A stretch of DNA of 64,000 bases, from the NCBI GenBank assembly GCA_905397405.1, contig CAJPVJ010000015.1, positions 1 through 64,000 of the forward strand, read 5' to 3'. Both the position numbers and the translations under genes were made by a program. The number at the start of each line of letters is the position of its first letter. The stretch's first letter is position 1. Source of the stretch: Oppiella nova. Its lineage: Eukaryota > Arthropoda > Arachnida > Sarcoptiformes > Oppiidae. Positions 18,701 to 29,853 of this stretch are shown piece by piece. The notes beneath the pieces were generated by a model. It saw only the letters and a list, made by a program, of their open reading frames with translations. It ran no database searches and was not told where the DNA came from.

Positions 18701-19372
18701 TTATTGATTGAGTTTTTGATAAAGCTCGTCAAGAATCTCCTGAGCGTGTTGCTCATCTTGAATCAAATTGCCTTGTTGATCCCAAACTTTACTGTCCAGA
18801 ATCGAATAATCTTCACTTGGGCTTAATTTTAGTTCAGCTGCAGGTTTGCCATCTTCATACCATACCTTTTGAACGATGGGCTGATCATCTGAATATTCTT
18901 CCTGTAGCCCAAGTTGACTATTTGAATAATACGTTTCAGTTTTTCCAACTAATCTCTGGTCTTGGCTGGTCGATTTAAAGCTGATTTTTCCATTTTCAAA
19001 ATAGCCCACAACTTCACCGTCGACATATTTACTATCAAAGCTATTTAAGCCTTGAGGGGCTTTAATCCAAAATGGATCAGATTGTTTTTTACGGCTATTT
19101 TGATAGAAGTCCTGAACTAAGAAACGGCCATCTTTATCACGACCTAATAATTTTCTGAAATATCCATTTTCTACAGGTGTGAGTGAATAACCCTGATCCA
19201 TGATTAAACCGCACTCACAGGCTTCTTCACCTGCATCTGGAGCAAAGTAAGCAATAACAGGTTCAGTTGTTGCCATGGTTGTTGAAGATGAGTGCGTGGT
19301 TTGTAAACTGGTACAACCCACCAGTGTAAAGCTCATTAAACAGACACTAAGCAGTAAGGGGATCGTTTTCAT
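18701..19372 (-). CDS. Lipoprotein with MORN-like repeats
   Basis: 223 residues. The signal peptide MKTIPLLLSVCLMSFTLVGC ends in a clear lipobox LVGC. The mature part has repeated Y-x-x-G-x motifs (VVGYFENGKISFKS, LVGKTETYYSNSQLG, KVWYEDGKPAAEL), like the MORN-type repeats of YwqK-like proteins. An outer-membrane or periplasmic location is predicted; function unknown. It is convergent with the hydrolase at 18088 and upstream of nothing obvious. Confidence 0.75.
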   Translation of the reverse strand: MKTIPLLLSVCLMSFTLVGCTSLQTTHSSSTTMATTEPVIAYFAPDAGEEACECGLIMDQGYSLTPVENGYFRKLLGRDKDGRFLVQDFYQNSRKKQSDPFWIKAPQGLNSFDSKYVDGEVVGYFENGKISFKSTSQDQRLVGKTETYYSNSQLGLQEEYSDDQPIVQKVWYEDGKPAAELKLSPSEDYSILDSKVWDQQGNLIQDEQHAQEILDELYQKLNQ

Positions 19373-19458
19373 AATGATTGCTCTTTTATCGTGTTTATGG
19401 TTGTGTTTATTTATTAAAAATGGAAGATTGCTGATCTTCCATTAAATTGTATTTAGGT

Positions 19459-20190
19459 TTAAGCGGTTTGTCGATCTATATAGAACTGTAAGCCTTTGAG
19501 TAATAAATCTGATTCAATTCTTGGTTGATATTTCTCTAGAAATTGTGCAAATAGATTGGCATCACCACCTGTTAAAATAAGCTTTCGTGGTTGTTGCTCA
19601 AGCACTTTTTCAATGGTGCTTAACAGCCCCAAGAAAATGCCATGATGCACTGCATCTATGGTATTTCGACCAGGACTTAGCTCTGAAAAAGCCGCATCTG
19701 GAATTTTAATGCCTTTGGTTTTTTGAATTAAAGAATCACGTTGTAAATAGAGGTTAGGCAGAATATAACCGCCTAAATGTTGTAAGCCTTGGGTTAAATC
19801 AATTGTTAAAGCTGTACCGCAGCTAATCACACACAAGTCATCATCAGCTTTCGCCACAGCCAAAACTTGTAACCAACGATCGATCCCAAGTTGTTCTATA
19901 TGGTCATAGCCACAACGTAATCCTGCATATTCAGCATGCACTTTGGCAAAAGTCACCGGAATATCGAGTAATTTTAAAATCTGGACAATGCGTTCGTTGT
20001 TCTTTTTATCTTGGACTGAGGAGATTCCAATTTTGTCTAAGCCTAAACCACGGAAATGTTGAATTAAACCCAGTAGCAGATCCGCAGGGGATTGGAGATG
20101 TAATTCTGCTGCCTGTTGGATAATTTGATTATTTTCAGTAATCCAATATTTTAGACGGGTATTTCCAATATCTAACCAAAGTGCTTTCAT
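19459..20190 (-). CDS. coaX: Type III pantothenate kinase CoaX
   Basis: 243 residues, first step of coenzyme A synthesis. Seen: [13 protein letters not shown] (ATP phosphate-binding Asp near residue 7), the pantothenate-binding G-x-D-R-W ([12 protein letters not shown]), [18 protein letters not shown] and LTGGDA near the end. All the hallmark motifs of type III kinases are present. It lies downstream of birA and a 47-residue small protein on the same strand, an arrangement common in Acinetobacter and Pseudomonas relatives. Confidence 0.93.
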   Translation of the reverse strand: MKALWLDIGNTRLKYWITENNQIIQQAAELHLQSPADLLLGLIQHFRGLGLDKIGISSVQDKKNNERIVQILKLLDIPVTFAKVHAEYAGLRCGYDHIEQLGIDRWLQVLAVAKADDDLCVISCGTALTIDLTQGLQHLGGYILPNLYLQRDSLIQKTKGIKIPDAAFSELSPGRNTIDAVHHGIFLGLLSTIEKVLEQQPRKLILTGGDANLFAQFLEKYQPRIESDLLLKGLQFYIDRQTA

Positions 20191-20332
20191 GATTTTGCCT
20201 AATTGAAACTGAACACAATCTGCATAATTATTTTATTTGAAAATATTGAACGACTTAGAGAGCATCTCAATCTGATCAATCAAATAGGGCAAATAACCTG
20301 CGGTTCATTTTGCTGAACGTTGTTCCGTACTG

Positions 20333-20476
20333 TTAGTAACTGTTTGCTATGATCTTTGGATCAATACGATTACTGCGCAATATATAGCGAAATGTATAGC
20401 GAAAAAAGCCCTGTTTTAAATAATTGCTGATCACTTTTTCACGATACATCTGATCAATCCATCTCATTTTAGACAA
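20333..20476 (-). CDS. Small basic protein between birA and coaX (47 residues)
   Basis: The frame starts at TTG 20476, seven bases after GAGGTGA, a strong ribosome binding site; an ATG lies three codons on, at 20467. It encodes MSKMRWIDQMYREKVISNYL, then a basic/aromatic part (FFRYTFRYILRSNRIDPKII). Its codon use and the ribosome binding site suggest a real gene. It fills the otherwise unexplained 300-bp gap between birA and coaX. No family was recognised; basic and aromatic, perhaps membrane- or RNA-associated. Confidence 0.55.
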   Translation of the reverse strand: MSKMRWIDQMYREKVISNYLKQGFFRYTFRYILRSNRIDPKIIANSY

Positions 20477-20492
20477 CGGATCACCTCGTTAT

Positions 20493-21248
20493 TTATGCTT
20501 CAGCTAAGCGTAAACGCCCTTGATAGACATTGACTAAGCCTTGAGCTGTCAATAAATTCAGTGCGCCATCATCAGAAATTCCTTTGAAAATACCCTCAAT
20601 TGAATTTTGAATTTGTTCAAAATAAACCTGTTGATCCATAAAGGCAGCATAGTGATTAAATCGTGCTGCAAGGTTATAGCAACCATGATCAAACCATTGT
20701 CCAGCTTGTTGAATTGCCAAATACATTTCTGCAATGATTTGGATTCGATTTGGAAATTGTAGGCCTAATTGCATTATCGAGGTGGCTTGTTGGGTGACAT
20801 TTTCTTTGGGGATCGGAAATAAGTTGATCCCGATTCCAACAATGGCTTGATGTGGTGAAATGGGCTCAACCAGAATTCCCCCCCACTTTCCTTGAGAGCT
20901 ATATAGGTCATTGGGCCATTTAATTTGTAATGCTGGTAAATTCTTAAGTGTTGGCATTTGTAAGATATTTAAAGCAATTTCCAATGCTAAACGCCCATCT
21001 AAGGGTGTTCGAGTTTCAAGCAATGTGCTTAAATAAATGTTACCAATTGGTGAAACCCATTCCCGTTGGTGCTGACCTCGTCCTTGAGTCTGAGTTTCAC
21101 TACAGACCAAAACTGTCTTGACGCCGCTGAGCGCAATTTCACGCACATCATCATTGGTCGATGCTGTCGTCTGCTTTAAAAGCAGCACTTCAGGGAGTTC
21201 ATTTGCTTGTGTAAGAAGTTGTCTAAGATGACGAGTCTCTAAATCCAT
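20493..21248 (-). CDS. birA: Biotin--[acetyl-CoA-carboxylase] ligase BirA, without DNA-binding domain
   Basis: 251 residues. Catalytic domain motifs: QTTASTNDD, biotin-adenylate loop GRGQHQREW (residues 56-64), KWPNDLY, KWGGILVE and VGIGINL. It attaches biotin to the BCCP subunit of acetyl-CoA carboxylase. E. coli BirA has an N-terminal winged helix that represses bio genes; here the protein begins almost directly with the catalytic domain, so it is a monofunctional (group I) ligase and cannot be the biotin repressor. It is divergent from the TauE-type exporter. Confidence 0.92.
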   Translation of the reverse strand: MDLETRHLRQLLTQANELPEVLLLKQTTASTNDDVREIALSGVKTVLVCSETQTQGRGQHQREWVSPIGNIYLSTLLETRTPLDGRLALEIALNILQMPTLKNLPALQIKWPNDLYSSQGKWGGILVEPISPHQAIVGIGINLFPIPKENVTQQATSIMQLGLQFPNRIQIIAEMYLAIQQAGQWFDHGCYNLAARFNHYAAFMDQQVYFEQIQNSIEGIFKGISDDGALNLLTAQGLVNVYQGRLRLAEA

Positions 21249-21278
21249 GTTGAATCTGAGAAGAGTGAAGGAACATTT

Positions 21279-22082
21279 ATGGAGTTAATCATATATTTAG
21301 GTATTGGTGCAATCGCAGGATTTGCTGCTGGGCTATTTGGTGTTGGTGGTGGCTTAATTATTGTACCAATTCTCTATGTGGTGTTTACTAAAATGGGCTA
21401 TGATCCTTCGGTCATTATGCACATGGCATTGGGAACTTCACTTGCAACAATTATTGTAACTTCAATTAGTTCCGTAACAGCGCATCATAAAAAAGGTGCC
21501 GTACTTTGGAATGTTTTTAAAAACTTAGCCCCAGGTTTGGTGATCGGCTCATTTATTGGTGCTGGCATTGCAGATATTTTATCAGGTCAGCATTTACAGC
21601 TGATTATTGGTGCATTTGCGATTTGGGTGGCATTTAAAATGTTTAAAGGGGCCAATGTCAAAGTTGATGAATCTAAACAATTACCGACCGCACCTATGCA
21701 AATGCTGGCTGGTGGGGGAATTGGAGTTGCATCAGCAATTTTTGGTATTGGGGGTGGAAGTCTGACCGTTCCCTATCTCAACAAAAATGGTGTGGTGATG
21801 CAAAAAGCCGTTGCAACATCAGCAGCTTGTGGTTTACCAATCGCGATTGCGGGTGCGTTAGGTTTTATGTTCTTTGGTGCACAAGAACCAACCGAAATTA
21901 AAAATTCAATTGGTTATGTGCATATTTATGCCTTTATTGGGATCAGTGTAATGAGTTTTATCACTGCCAAATTTGGCGCAAAGGTGGCGCATGCACTTTC
22001 TCCAGCGATGTTGAAAAAATGCTTTGCATGCTTACTTACAGTGGTCGGTCTTTATTTTATTTATCAAGGTATTACTAAGTAG
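21279..22082 (+). CDS. TSUP-family (TauE/SafE) sulfite/organosulfur exporter
   Basis: 267 residues with about eight transmembrane helices. It shows the two internal repeats of the family: GIGAIAGFAAGLFGVGGGLIIVP at the start and GGGIGVASAIFGIGGGSLTVP in the middle. The GVGGG/GIGGG loops are the TauE/SafE signature. It is likely an inner-membrane anion exporter; the substrate (sulfite, sulfoacetate or other) cannot be told. Start ATG 21279, with GAAGGAA upstream. Confidence 0.88.
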   Translation: MELIIYLGIGAIAGFAAGLFGVGGGLIIVPILYVVFTKMGYDPSVIMHMALGTSLATIIVTSISSVTAHHKKGAVLWNVFKNLAPGLVIGSFIGAGIADILSGQHLQLIIGAFAIWVAFKMFKGANVKVDESKQLPTAPMQMLAGGGIGVASAIFGIGGGSLTVPYLNKNGVVMQKAVATSAACGLPIAIAGALGFMFFGAQEPTEIKNSIGYVHIYAFIGISVMSFITAKFGAKVAHALSPAMLKKCFACLLTVVGLYFIYQGITK

Positions 22083-22136
22083 ATTCCGATCAATGGTACT
22101 TTTTCTAAACACTGAGTTGACTTAAAATACATTAAA

Positions 22137-22209
22137 ATTGTCGGACAATGTCATGGTTTCAATTGAATTAAATCAGGTACAACTAAAATAATGACAATTG
22201 ACATTGTCC
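22137..22209 (+). promoter_or_regulatory. Palindromic operator pair upstream of GntR regulator
   Basis: TTGTC-G-GACAA (22138-22148) is a perfect palindrome. GACAAT-TGAC-ATTGTC (22193-22208) is a perfect inverted repeat with a 4-bp spacer. GGACAATGTCA at 22143-22153 is the exact inverse of TGACATTGTCC at 22199-22209. GntR/FadR-type regulators bind such short palindromes, so autoregulation is likely. Confidence 0.6.
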
Positions 22210-22242
22210 AAGTAAAGAATAATAAACCAAGATAGGAATTAT

Positions 22243-22938
22243 ATGCATTCGGAAGAAGTGGATAGCCTTTCAGAACAGATTGCCAAACATATTAGTGAAC
22301 AAATTATTAGTGGCGAGTTGGTTGAAGGGGAAAGAATACAAGAACTACGTATTGCCAAAGAACTGGATGTCAGTCGTGGCTCGGTACGTGAAGCCCTTTT
22401 GCTTTTAGAAAGAACCCATCTGATTGAAATTTATCCTCGTCGTGGCGCAATTGTCTCAGAAATGTCAGCACAACAAGTCCGTGCATTGTTCGATACCAGC
22501 GCATTGTTATTAGGTCAAATCGTGCAACGTATGAGTGAAACATGGCGCAATCATGAAGCTGAAGCGATTCAGCAGATGATGAATCATTTGGTTGAGCAGG
22601 TGAAGCAAGGCAATACTGAAAAGTTTTATGATGGCATATTTCAATTTTTATCAGGGCAACAGGACATGGTTGGGAATCCCTACCTGATGAAATTTTATAA
22701 AGAGTTGTTACCATCCCTACGAAGAAGTTATTTTTTAACCTTAAATACTTCAAGACGCGAGCTTCAAGAAGCTTTAGAATTGCTTAAGTTGGTGATTGAC
22801 GCAATTTTAATCCGAAAATCACAACAAGCTACTTTATTTATGGAAGATTTTTGTCGACACTTACGTAATCTGGTGTTGGAATCTCTGACACGGATGAAAC
22901 AAATCGAACTCGCTTGGGCGCGGAGATCGCGTCGGTAA
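22243..22938 (+). CDS. GntR family (FadR-type, FCD domain) transcriptional regulator
   Basis: 231 residues. The N-terminal winged helix (IISGELVEGERIQELRIAKEL, VSRGSVREALLLLE, RRGAIVSEM) is classic GntR. The helical C-terminal domain fits the FCD ligand-binding type but ends with a basic tail (AWARRSRR). The ligand is unknown. It sits 13 bp upstream of smc and may be cotranscribed with smc-zipA; the paired palindromes upstream suggest self-control. Confidence 0.88.
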   Translation: MHSEEVDSLSEQIAKHISEQIISGELVEGERIQELRIAKELDVSRGSVREALLLLERTHLIEIYPRRGAIVSEMSAQQVRALFDTSALLLGQIVQRMSETWRNHEAEAIQQMMNHLVEQVKQGNTEKFYDGIFQFLSGQQDMVGNPYLMKFYKELLPSLRRSYFLTLNTSRRELQEALELLKLVIDAILIRKSQQATLFMEDFCRHLRNLVLESLTRMKQIELAWARRSRR

Positions 22939-22951
22939 TTACTAGGACATT

Positions 22952-25900
22952 ATGCGTTTAAGCAGCTTAAAACTTTCAGGCTTCAAATCTTTTGCCGATA
23001 GTACAACACTACAATTCAAAGATAACCGTACAGCGGTGGTAGGTCCTAATGGTTGTGGTAAATCCAATGTGATTGACGCGATTCGTTGGGTGATGGGGGA
23101 ATCCAGTGCACGCCAGCTCCGTGGTGGCAGTATGCAGGATGTTATTTTTACAGGAACGGCAAAACGTAAACCTGTAGGTATGGCAAGTGTAGAACTGCGC
23201 TTTGAAAACACCTATGGCAAATTAGGTGGGGCTTATAACGCCTATACTGAACTTGCTGTTCGCCGTCAGGTGAATCGTGATGGAAAATCTGAATACTTTC
23301 TCAATGGGACGAAGTGCCGACGTCGTGATATTACCGACATTTTCTTGGGTACAGGTTTAGGTCCTCGCTCCTACGCAATCATCGAACAGGGAATGATTAA
23401 CCGCTTGGTTGATGCAAAACCTGAAGAAATGCGTATTTTTCTTGAAGAGGCTGCTGGAGTTTCTCGTTATCAGGCTCGTCGTCGTGAAACACTACAACAC
23501 TTAGAACATACCACGCAGAACTTAGACCGTCTCGAAGATATTGCTTCAGAACTCAAATCACAGCTTAAAACCTTAAAACGCCAATCTGAAACTGCGGTTC
23601 AATATAAGACTTTAGAAACTGAAATTCGTACGTTAAAGATTGAAATTCTATCTTTCCAGTGTGATCGTAGTTCTCGTTTACAAGAACAATATACGGTTGA
23701 AATGAACGAATTGGGAGAGCACTTTAAACTGGTGCGCTCTGACATGAGTACTTTGGAACATGATCTGACTTCAACCAATGAGTTGTTCCAACGTTTGATT
23801 CAACAGTCCACGCCTTTGCAAAATGAGTGGCAACAAGCTGAGAAAAAACTCTCTGAGTTGAAAATGACTTTGGAACAGAAACAAAGTTTATTTCAACAGA
23901 ACTCAGAAGCTTTGGGAAATTTTGAACAGCAAAAAGCTCAAACCAAAGAAAAGATTCAGTTGATGGAATTGCAATTGGAAACCCTGCACAGTCAATTGGA
24001 GCAGCAGACTGAACATTTACAACATGCTGAGTCTGAAACACAACAATGTAGCCAGGCCTTTACCGATTTAAAAGCGCAGCAATTGCAAGCACAACAACAG
24101 TATGAACAGGTTAAAGTTCAAGTTGAAAAGCAACAGCAGCAAAAAGCACAAATGCAGGCGCAAATTGAACAACTTGCAAAAAATGTAGCGCGTATTGAAC
24201 AGCAAAAAGATACCTTAAAAACCCAAGCCGTTCAGGTTCAAAGTCAATTTCAAACTGAAGATGTTCAACAACTTGAGCAAGATAAATTAGCAATCCAAGC
24301 TACGATTGTTGAATTAGAACAAAAAATTAATCAAGCAAAGCAGCAGTTTGAACAACTACAGGAAAGCATTAGTCAGCAAAAAACTCAGATTTCAGCTTTA
24401 AAATCTGATGTACAAGTGTTGCAATCTGAACAGAAAAACCTCACCCAATTAATGGCGAAAAGTGCTGTAAATAGCAAGGCTAATACTGTGCAATTGATGC
24501 AGGTATTAACGCTGAATGCACAAGGCAAAGCACATGCACCGCTGGTTGAAAAGTTTTTAGCCAAATGGTTGTCAGCCCATATTGTTAATCAAGATGCTGA
24601 TTTTGCTGAAAGTGTGGCACGCCAGCTTAAAGCAACAAGCTCGCAAGATAAAATTCAATTGAATGGATTGGCATGTTTAGCAGATTGGATTGAATCTCCA
24701 CAGTATTCATTGTGGAATCAAGTCGCTGTAATTGAAAACCTCGCTCAAGCTTTAGCGGTACAAGCACAGTTAAAAGCAGGACAAAGCATATTGACGCTGG
24801 ATGGTTATCATGTTGGTCAAGATTGGGTGATTGGTCTGTTCTTTGATGAGTCGAGCCAAGCCGCACAGGGTGCACTCAGTCATCGTATTCGCCTTGAAGA
24901 AATTGAAACACAACTTGCGCAGCTACAACCACAGTTGATTGAAGCTGAAACTGTATTGCCAAATTTAAATCAGCAATTGCTGGACCTGCAAAAACAGATC
25001 CAAACAGAGCAAGACACGCTAAAACATCAGCAAAAACAGCTACAACAGTTTGATGTGCAAATTGCTAAGCAGCAAAGTGCTTCACAAGCATTTGAGTTGC
25101 AGAAAGTTCAGCTGAATAGTCAATTGCAACAGTTAGATGAGCAACTTGAAGAAGATGCAATGCAGAAAGATGATCTTGAAATCGATATGCACTCGGTCAT
25201 CCTCAAGCTTGAACAAAATCTTCCTGAGTTTAAAACCTTGCAATTCAAGTTGGATGAGCTCAATGAGCAGGTTGAAGAACAGCAACAGCAATTACAGCTT
25301 AAGCAGCAAGATTCTGAAACTACACGTCGTCTAGCTGAACAAAATAAACAGCAAATTGAATTATTAGACAAAGACCTATCCTTCTCTAAAACGCAATATC
25401 AACAAATTATTGCGCAAATGGAGCAAGCCAAGAAGTTTGTAGATCCAATTCAATTGGAATTGCCGAGTCTAGAATCGCAATATGCTGAGCAGGCACAACA
25501 AACTGAAAAACTGCAAAAAACTTGGAGTGAGTGGCAAGTTGAATTGAATAATATTCAATCCAAACAGCAACAACTTACAGAAATGCGCCATTTGCATCAG
25601 CAAAATGATGAGCAATTGCGTACAAAACTGGAAGAGCGACGTTTGGCTTGGCAATCGGCAAAATCAGATTTACAGCATTATTCCGATCAACTTAAAGAGA
25701 TGAATGCTGAAGTTAAGCAAGGCGTATTGATTGATTTACCTGTACATCAAGAAAAATTTGAGAAAGCACAGCGTCAGTTTGAAAAATTAGGCGCGGTCAA
25801 TTTAGCCGCTTCAGCAGAATATGAAGAAGTTTCTAAACGCTTTGAAGATCTAACCCATCAAATGCAAGACTTAGAAAATACGGTTGGGCAATTGAAAGAT

Positions 25901-26404
25901 GCCATGAAGACCATTGACCAAGAAACCAAAAAATTATTTATGGGTACTTTTGATCAGGTTAATGCTGAATTAAAAGTATTATTTCCAAAAGTCTTTAATG
26001 GTGGTGAAGCTAGTTTAAGTCTTGAAGATGACTGGCAGTCTGGCGTGAAGTTGATGGCACGCCCACCTGGTAAGAAAAATAGTTCATTGGCTTTGTTATC
26101 TGGTGGTGAAAAAGCATTAACGGCATTGGCTTTGGTATTTGCTATTTTCCGTTTGAATCCTGCACCTTTCTGTGTTTTGGATGAAGTTGATGCACCTTTA
26201 GACGATGCTAACGTTGGTCGTTTTTGTAATTTAGTAAAAGAGCTTTCTGATCAAGTCCAATTCATTTACATTACACATAATAAAGTTGCAATGACGATGG
26301 CAACCGATTTGCTGGGTGTGACGATGCCTGAACCAGGCACATCAAAGCTCGTCACTGTGAATTTGGAAGAGGCAAGAGAATACGGTTTAGCCGCGGAGTC
26401 GTAG
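22952..26404 (+). CDS. smc: Chromosome partition protein SMC
   Basis: 1150 residues, the usual length. Walker A GPNGCGKSNV at residues 31-40, Q-loop and the N-terminal ATPase half; then a long coiled coil rich in Gln/Glu/Leu (about residues 170-480 and 660-920) flanking a hinge near 510-640; then the ABC signature LLSGGEKALTALAL near 1049 and Walker B FCVLDEVDAPLDD near 1073. It dimerises and condenses/organises the chromosome, usually with ScpAB. The coiled coil's low-complexity Gln codons give many false open frames on both strands. Confidence 0.97.
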   Translation: MRLSSLKLSGFKSFADSTTLQFKDNRTAVVGPNGCGKSNVIDAIRWVMGESSARQLRGGSMQDVIFTGTAKRKPVGMASVELRFENTYGKLGGAYNAYTELAVRRQVNRDGKSEYFLNGTKCRRRDITDIFLGTGLGPRSYAIIEQGMINRLVDAKPEEMRIFLEEAAGVSRYQARRRETLQHLEHTTQNLDRLEDIASELKSQLKTLKRQSETAVQYKTLETEIRTLKIEILSFQCDRSSRLQEQYTVEMNELGEHFKLVRSDMSTLEHDLTSTNELFQRLIQQSTPLQNEWQQAEKKLSELKMTLEQKQSLFQQNSEALGNFEQQKAQTKEKIQLMELQLETLHSQLEQQTEHLQHAESETQQCSQAFTDLKAQQLQAQQQYEQVKVQVEKQQQQKAQMQAQIEQLAKNVARIEQQKDTLKTQAVQVQSQFQTEDVQQLEQDKLAIQATIVELEQKINQAKQQFEQLQESISQQKTQISALKSDVQVLQSEQKNLTQLMAKSAVNSKANTVQLMQVLTLNAQGKAHAPLVEKFLAKWLSAHIVNQDADFAESVARQLKATSSQDKIQLNGLACLADWIESPQYSLWNQVAVIENLAQALAVQAQLKAGQSILTLDGYHVGQDWVIGLFFDESSQAAQGALSHRIRLEEIETQLAQLQPQLIEAETVLPNLNQQLLDLQKQIQTEQDTLKHQQKQLQQFDVQIAKQQSASQAFELQKVQLNSQLQQLDEQLEEDAMQKDDLEIDMHSVILKLEQNLPEFKTLQFKLDELNEQVEEQQQQLQLKQQDSETTRRLAEQNKQQIELLDKDLSFSKTQYQQIIAQMEQAKKFVDPIQLELPSLESQYAEQAQQTEKLQKTWSEWQVELNNIQSKQQQLTEMRHLHQQNDEQLRTKLEERRLAWQSAKSDLQHYSDQLKEMNAEVKQGVLIDLPVHQEKFEKAQRQFEKLGAVNLAASAEYEEVSKRFEDLTHQMQDLENTVGQLKDAMKTIDQETKKLFMGTFDQVNAELKVLFPKVFNGGEASLSLEDDWQSGVKLMARPPGKKNSSLALLSGGEKALTALALVFAIFRLNPAPFCVLDEVDAPLDDANVGRFCNLVKELSDQVQFIYITHNKVAMTMATDLLGVTMPEPGTSKLVTVNLEEAREYGLAAES

Positions 26405-26405
26405 T

Positions 26406-27422
26406 ATGGAAGTCACCACAATTATTGGAATTGTTGTTGCAGTAATCATCATTCTGGTGGGTTTAAGGATGGTGCTACGAAAGCCCAATGATGCCGCACC
26501 TTCTTTAGAGTCTGAATTGCATATCAATGAAGACTGTAAACAACCGGTAATTCCTCGTCATGTACGAGATCAATTGCGAACAGACCGTGAGTCTCAAGAG
26601 CAAGTGCGTGTTGAACCGAATTTAACTGCTTTAGACTCGGTCGAAGTTGCAGATGAAAAACAGCAAAAGATTGAGGATGTAGCAGTGGAGTCGAATGCTA
26701 TTCAGTCAACTGAGCTTGAGCATGCCACAATTACACAACAAACTGAAAAGACGGAAACAGTGGCAAGCACTGAATCCGCAACAGAATCTGTAAAAGCACT
26801 TGATGTGCAGACAGAGCCGACGACTCAAACTCATGATTCTGCCAAAGCTGTAGTCAGTCAGGATAAAGAGGAAGCGTTTCAGTTTAATGCCAATGTTGAA
26901 ACAGCTGAAATCAAAGAGTTTGATGAGGAAAGTAGTATTTTAGATGTTCATTTAAATGAGCAACAAAAATATGATGATGAAAGCGTATTGTCTACGGCTG
27001 AAACCATTATTGCGCTGAATGTTTATCCGAATCCACGTAAAGCATTGTCTGGGGATAAAACCTTAAAAATGTTGCTCAAATATGGTTTACGTTTTGGTGA
27101 ACTCTCTTGCTTCCATCGTTATGAGAATCCAGAGGAAGAAAGCCATTTACTGTTTTCTGTATTACGTGTCACCGACAATGGTCCAGATGGTTTTGATTTA
27201 GAAACCTTATCGACTGAACAAGTCCAAGGTTTGGCTTTCTTCTTGGCACTCCCTCATTCAGATGTGCAAAAAGGCTTTGATACCATGGTCAGTATTGCTG
27301 GCTTAATTGCCCGTGAAATAGACGGTACGGTCTATGATGAAAACAATCTTGAATTTACCCCACAACTGAAAGAGCATTGGCGCCATAAAGCGATCGATTA
27401 TCGTTCAGGACATGATGCTTAG
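26406..27422 (+). CDS. zipA: Cell division protein ZipA
   Basis: 338 residues. An N-terminal membrane anchor (TTIIGIVVAVIIILVGLRMVL) is followed by a long acidic, Gln/Thr/Glu-rich linker (about 50-195) and a C-terminal FtsZ-binding domain (about 200-330: IIALNVYPNPRKALSGDKTL, LSCFHRYENPEE, GLAFFLALPH). It tethers the FtsZ ring to the inner membrane. It starts one base after the smc stop, so the two are translationally linked; smc-zipA-ligA is conserved in related bacteria. Confidence 0.93.
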   Translation: MEVTTIIGIVVAVIIILVGLRMVLRKPNDAAPSLESELHINEDCKQPVIPRHVRDQLRTDRESQEQVRVEPNLTALDSVEVADEKQQKIEDVAVESNAIQSTELEHATITQQTEKTETVASTESATESVKALDVQTEPTTQTHDSAKAVVSQDKEEAFQFNANVETAEIKEFDEESSILDVHLNEQQKYDDESVLSTAETIIALNVYPNPRKALSGDKTLKMLLKYGLRFGELSCFHRYENPEEESHLLFSVLRVTDNGPDGFDLETLSTEQVQGLAFFLALPHSDVQKGFDTMVSIAGLIAREIDGTVYDENNLEFTPQLKEHWRHKAIDYRSGHDA

Positions 27423-27446
27423 CATAACGTCATATTTACTTTATAA

Positions 27447-29531
<2,085 letters not shown>

Positions 29532-29556
29532 ATTCGTTTAAATTAACTCTAAAATT

Positions 29557-29592
29557 ACTGCAAAGATACAGTTGTTGTATCTTTGCAGTTTT
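29557..29592 (+). terminator. Rho-independent terminator after ligA
   Basis: A perfect 14-bp stem, ACTGCAAAGATACA with TGTATCTTTGCAGT, loop about five bases, followed by TTT. Confidence 0.8.
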
Positions 29593-29725
29593 CAAAAATT
29601 AAAATCATCAATTCGAGATTGATGCGATAGCAAATCAACAAGTCATCATTTTTTAATAAAACTTTGAGCACTGTGTTTTAGCGATTGTATTTCGCAAGGT
29701 TGCTTGATCTATCATTAGCACGCTA

Positions 29726-29834
29726 TATGATAATAATTCTTATTTATTAGAATTTTCCATTAAACTTAACTTTAGATGAGAAATTACAATTCTTAACAAT
29801 AGTGAAAGTATATATAATAATCATTATCATTTGA
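29726..29834 (+). promoter_or_regulatory. Fur-box region controlling the TonB receptor
   Basis: ATAATCATTATC at 29817-29828 matches the 3' two thirds of the Fur box consensus (GATAATGATAATCATTATC). A weaker Fur-like stretch GATAATAATTCTTATT lies at 29729-29744. Both lie upstream of the receptor start, so repression by iron-loaded Fur is likely. The remaining intergenic sequence (29532-29853) holds only the ligA terminator. Confidence 0.7.
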
Positions 29835-29853
29835 AAAGTGTCTTATTATTTAT

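Noticed and set aside
22952-26404. Several open frames on both strands inside smc
   Set aside because: They are shadows of the Gln/Glu-rich coiled coil; none has a ribosome binding site or recognisable motifs, and smc is intact.
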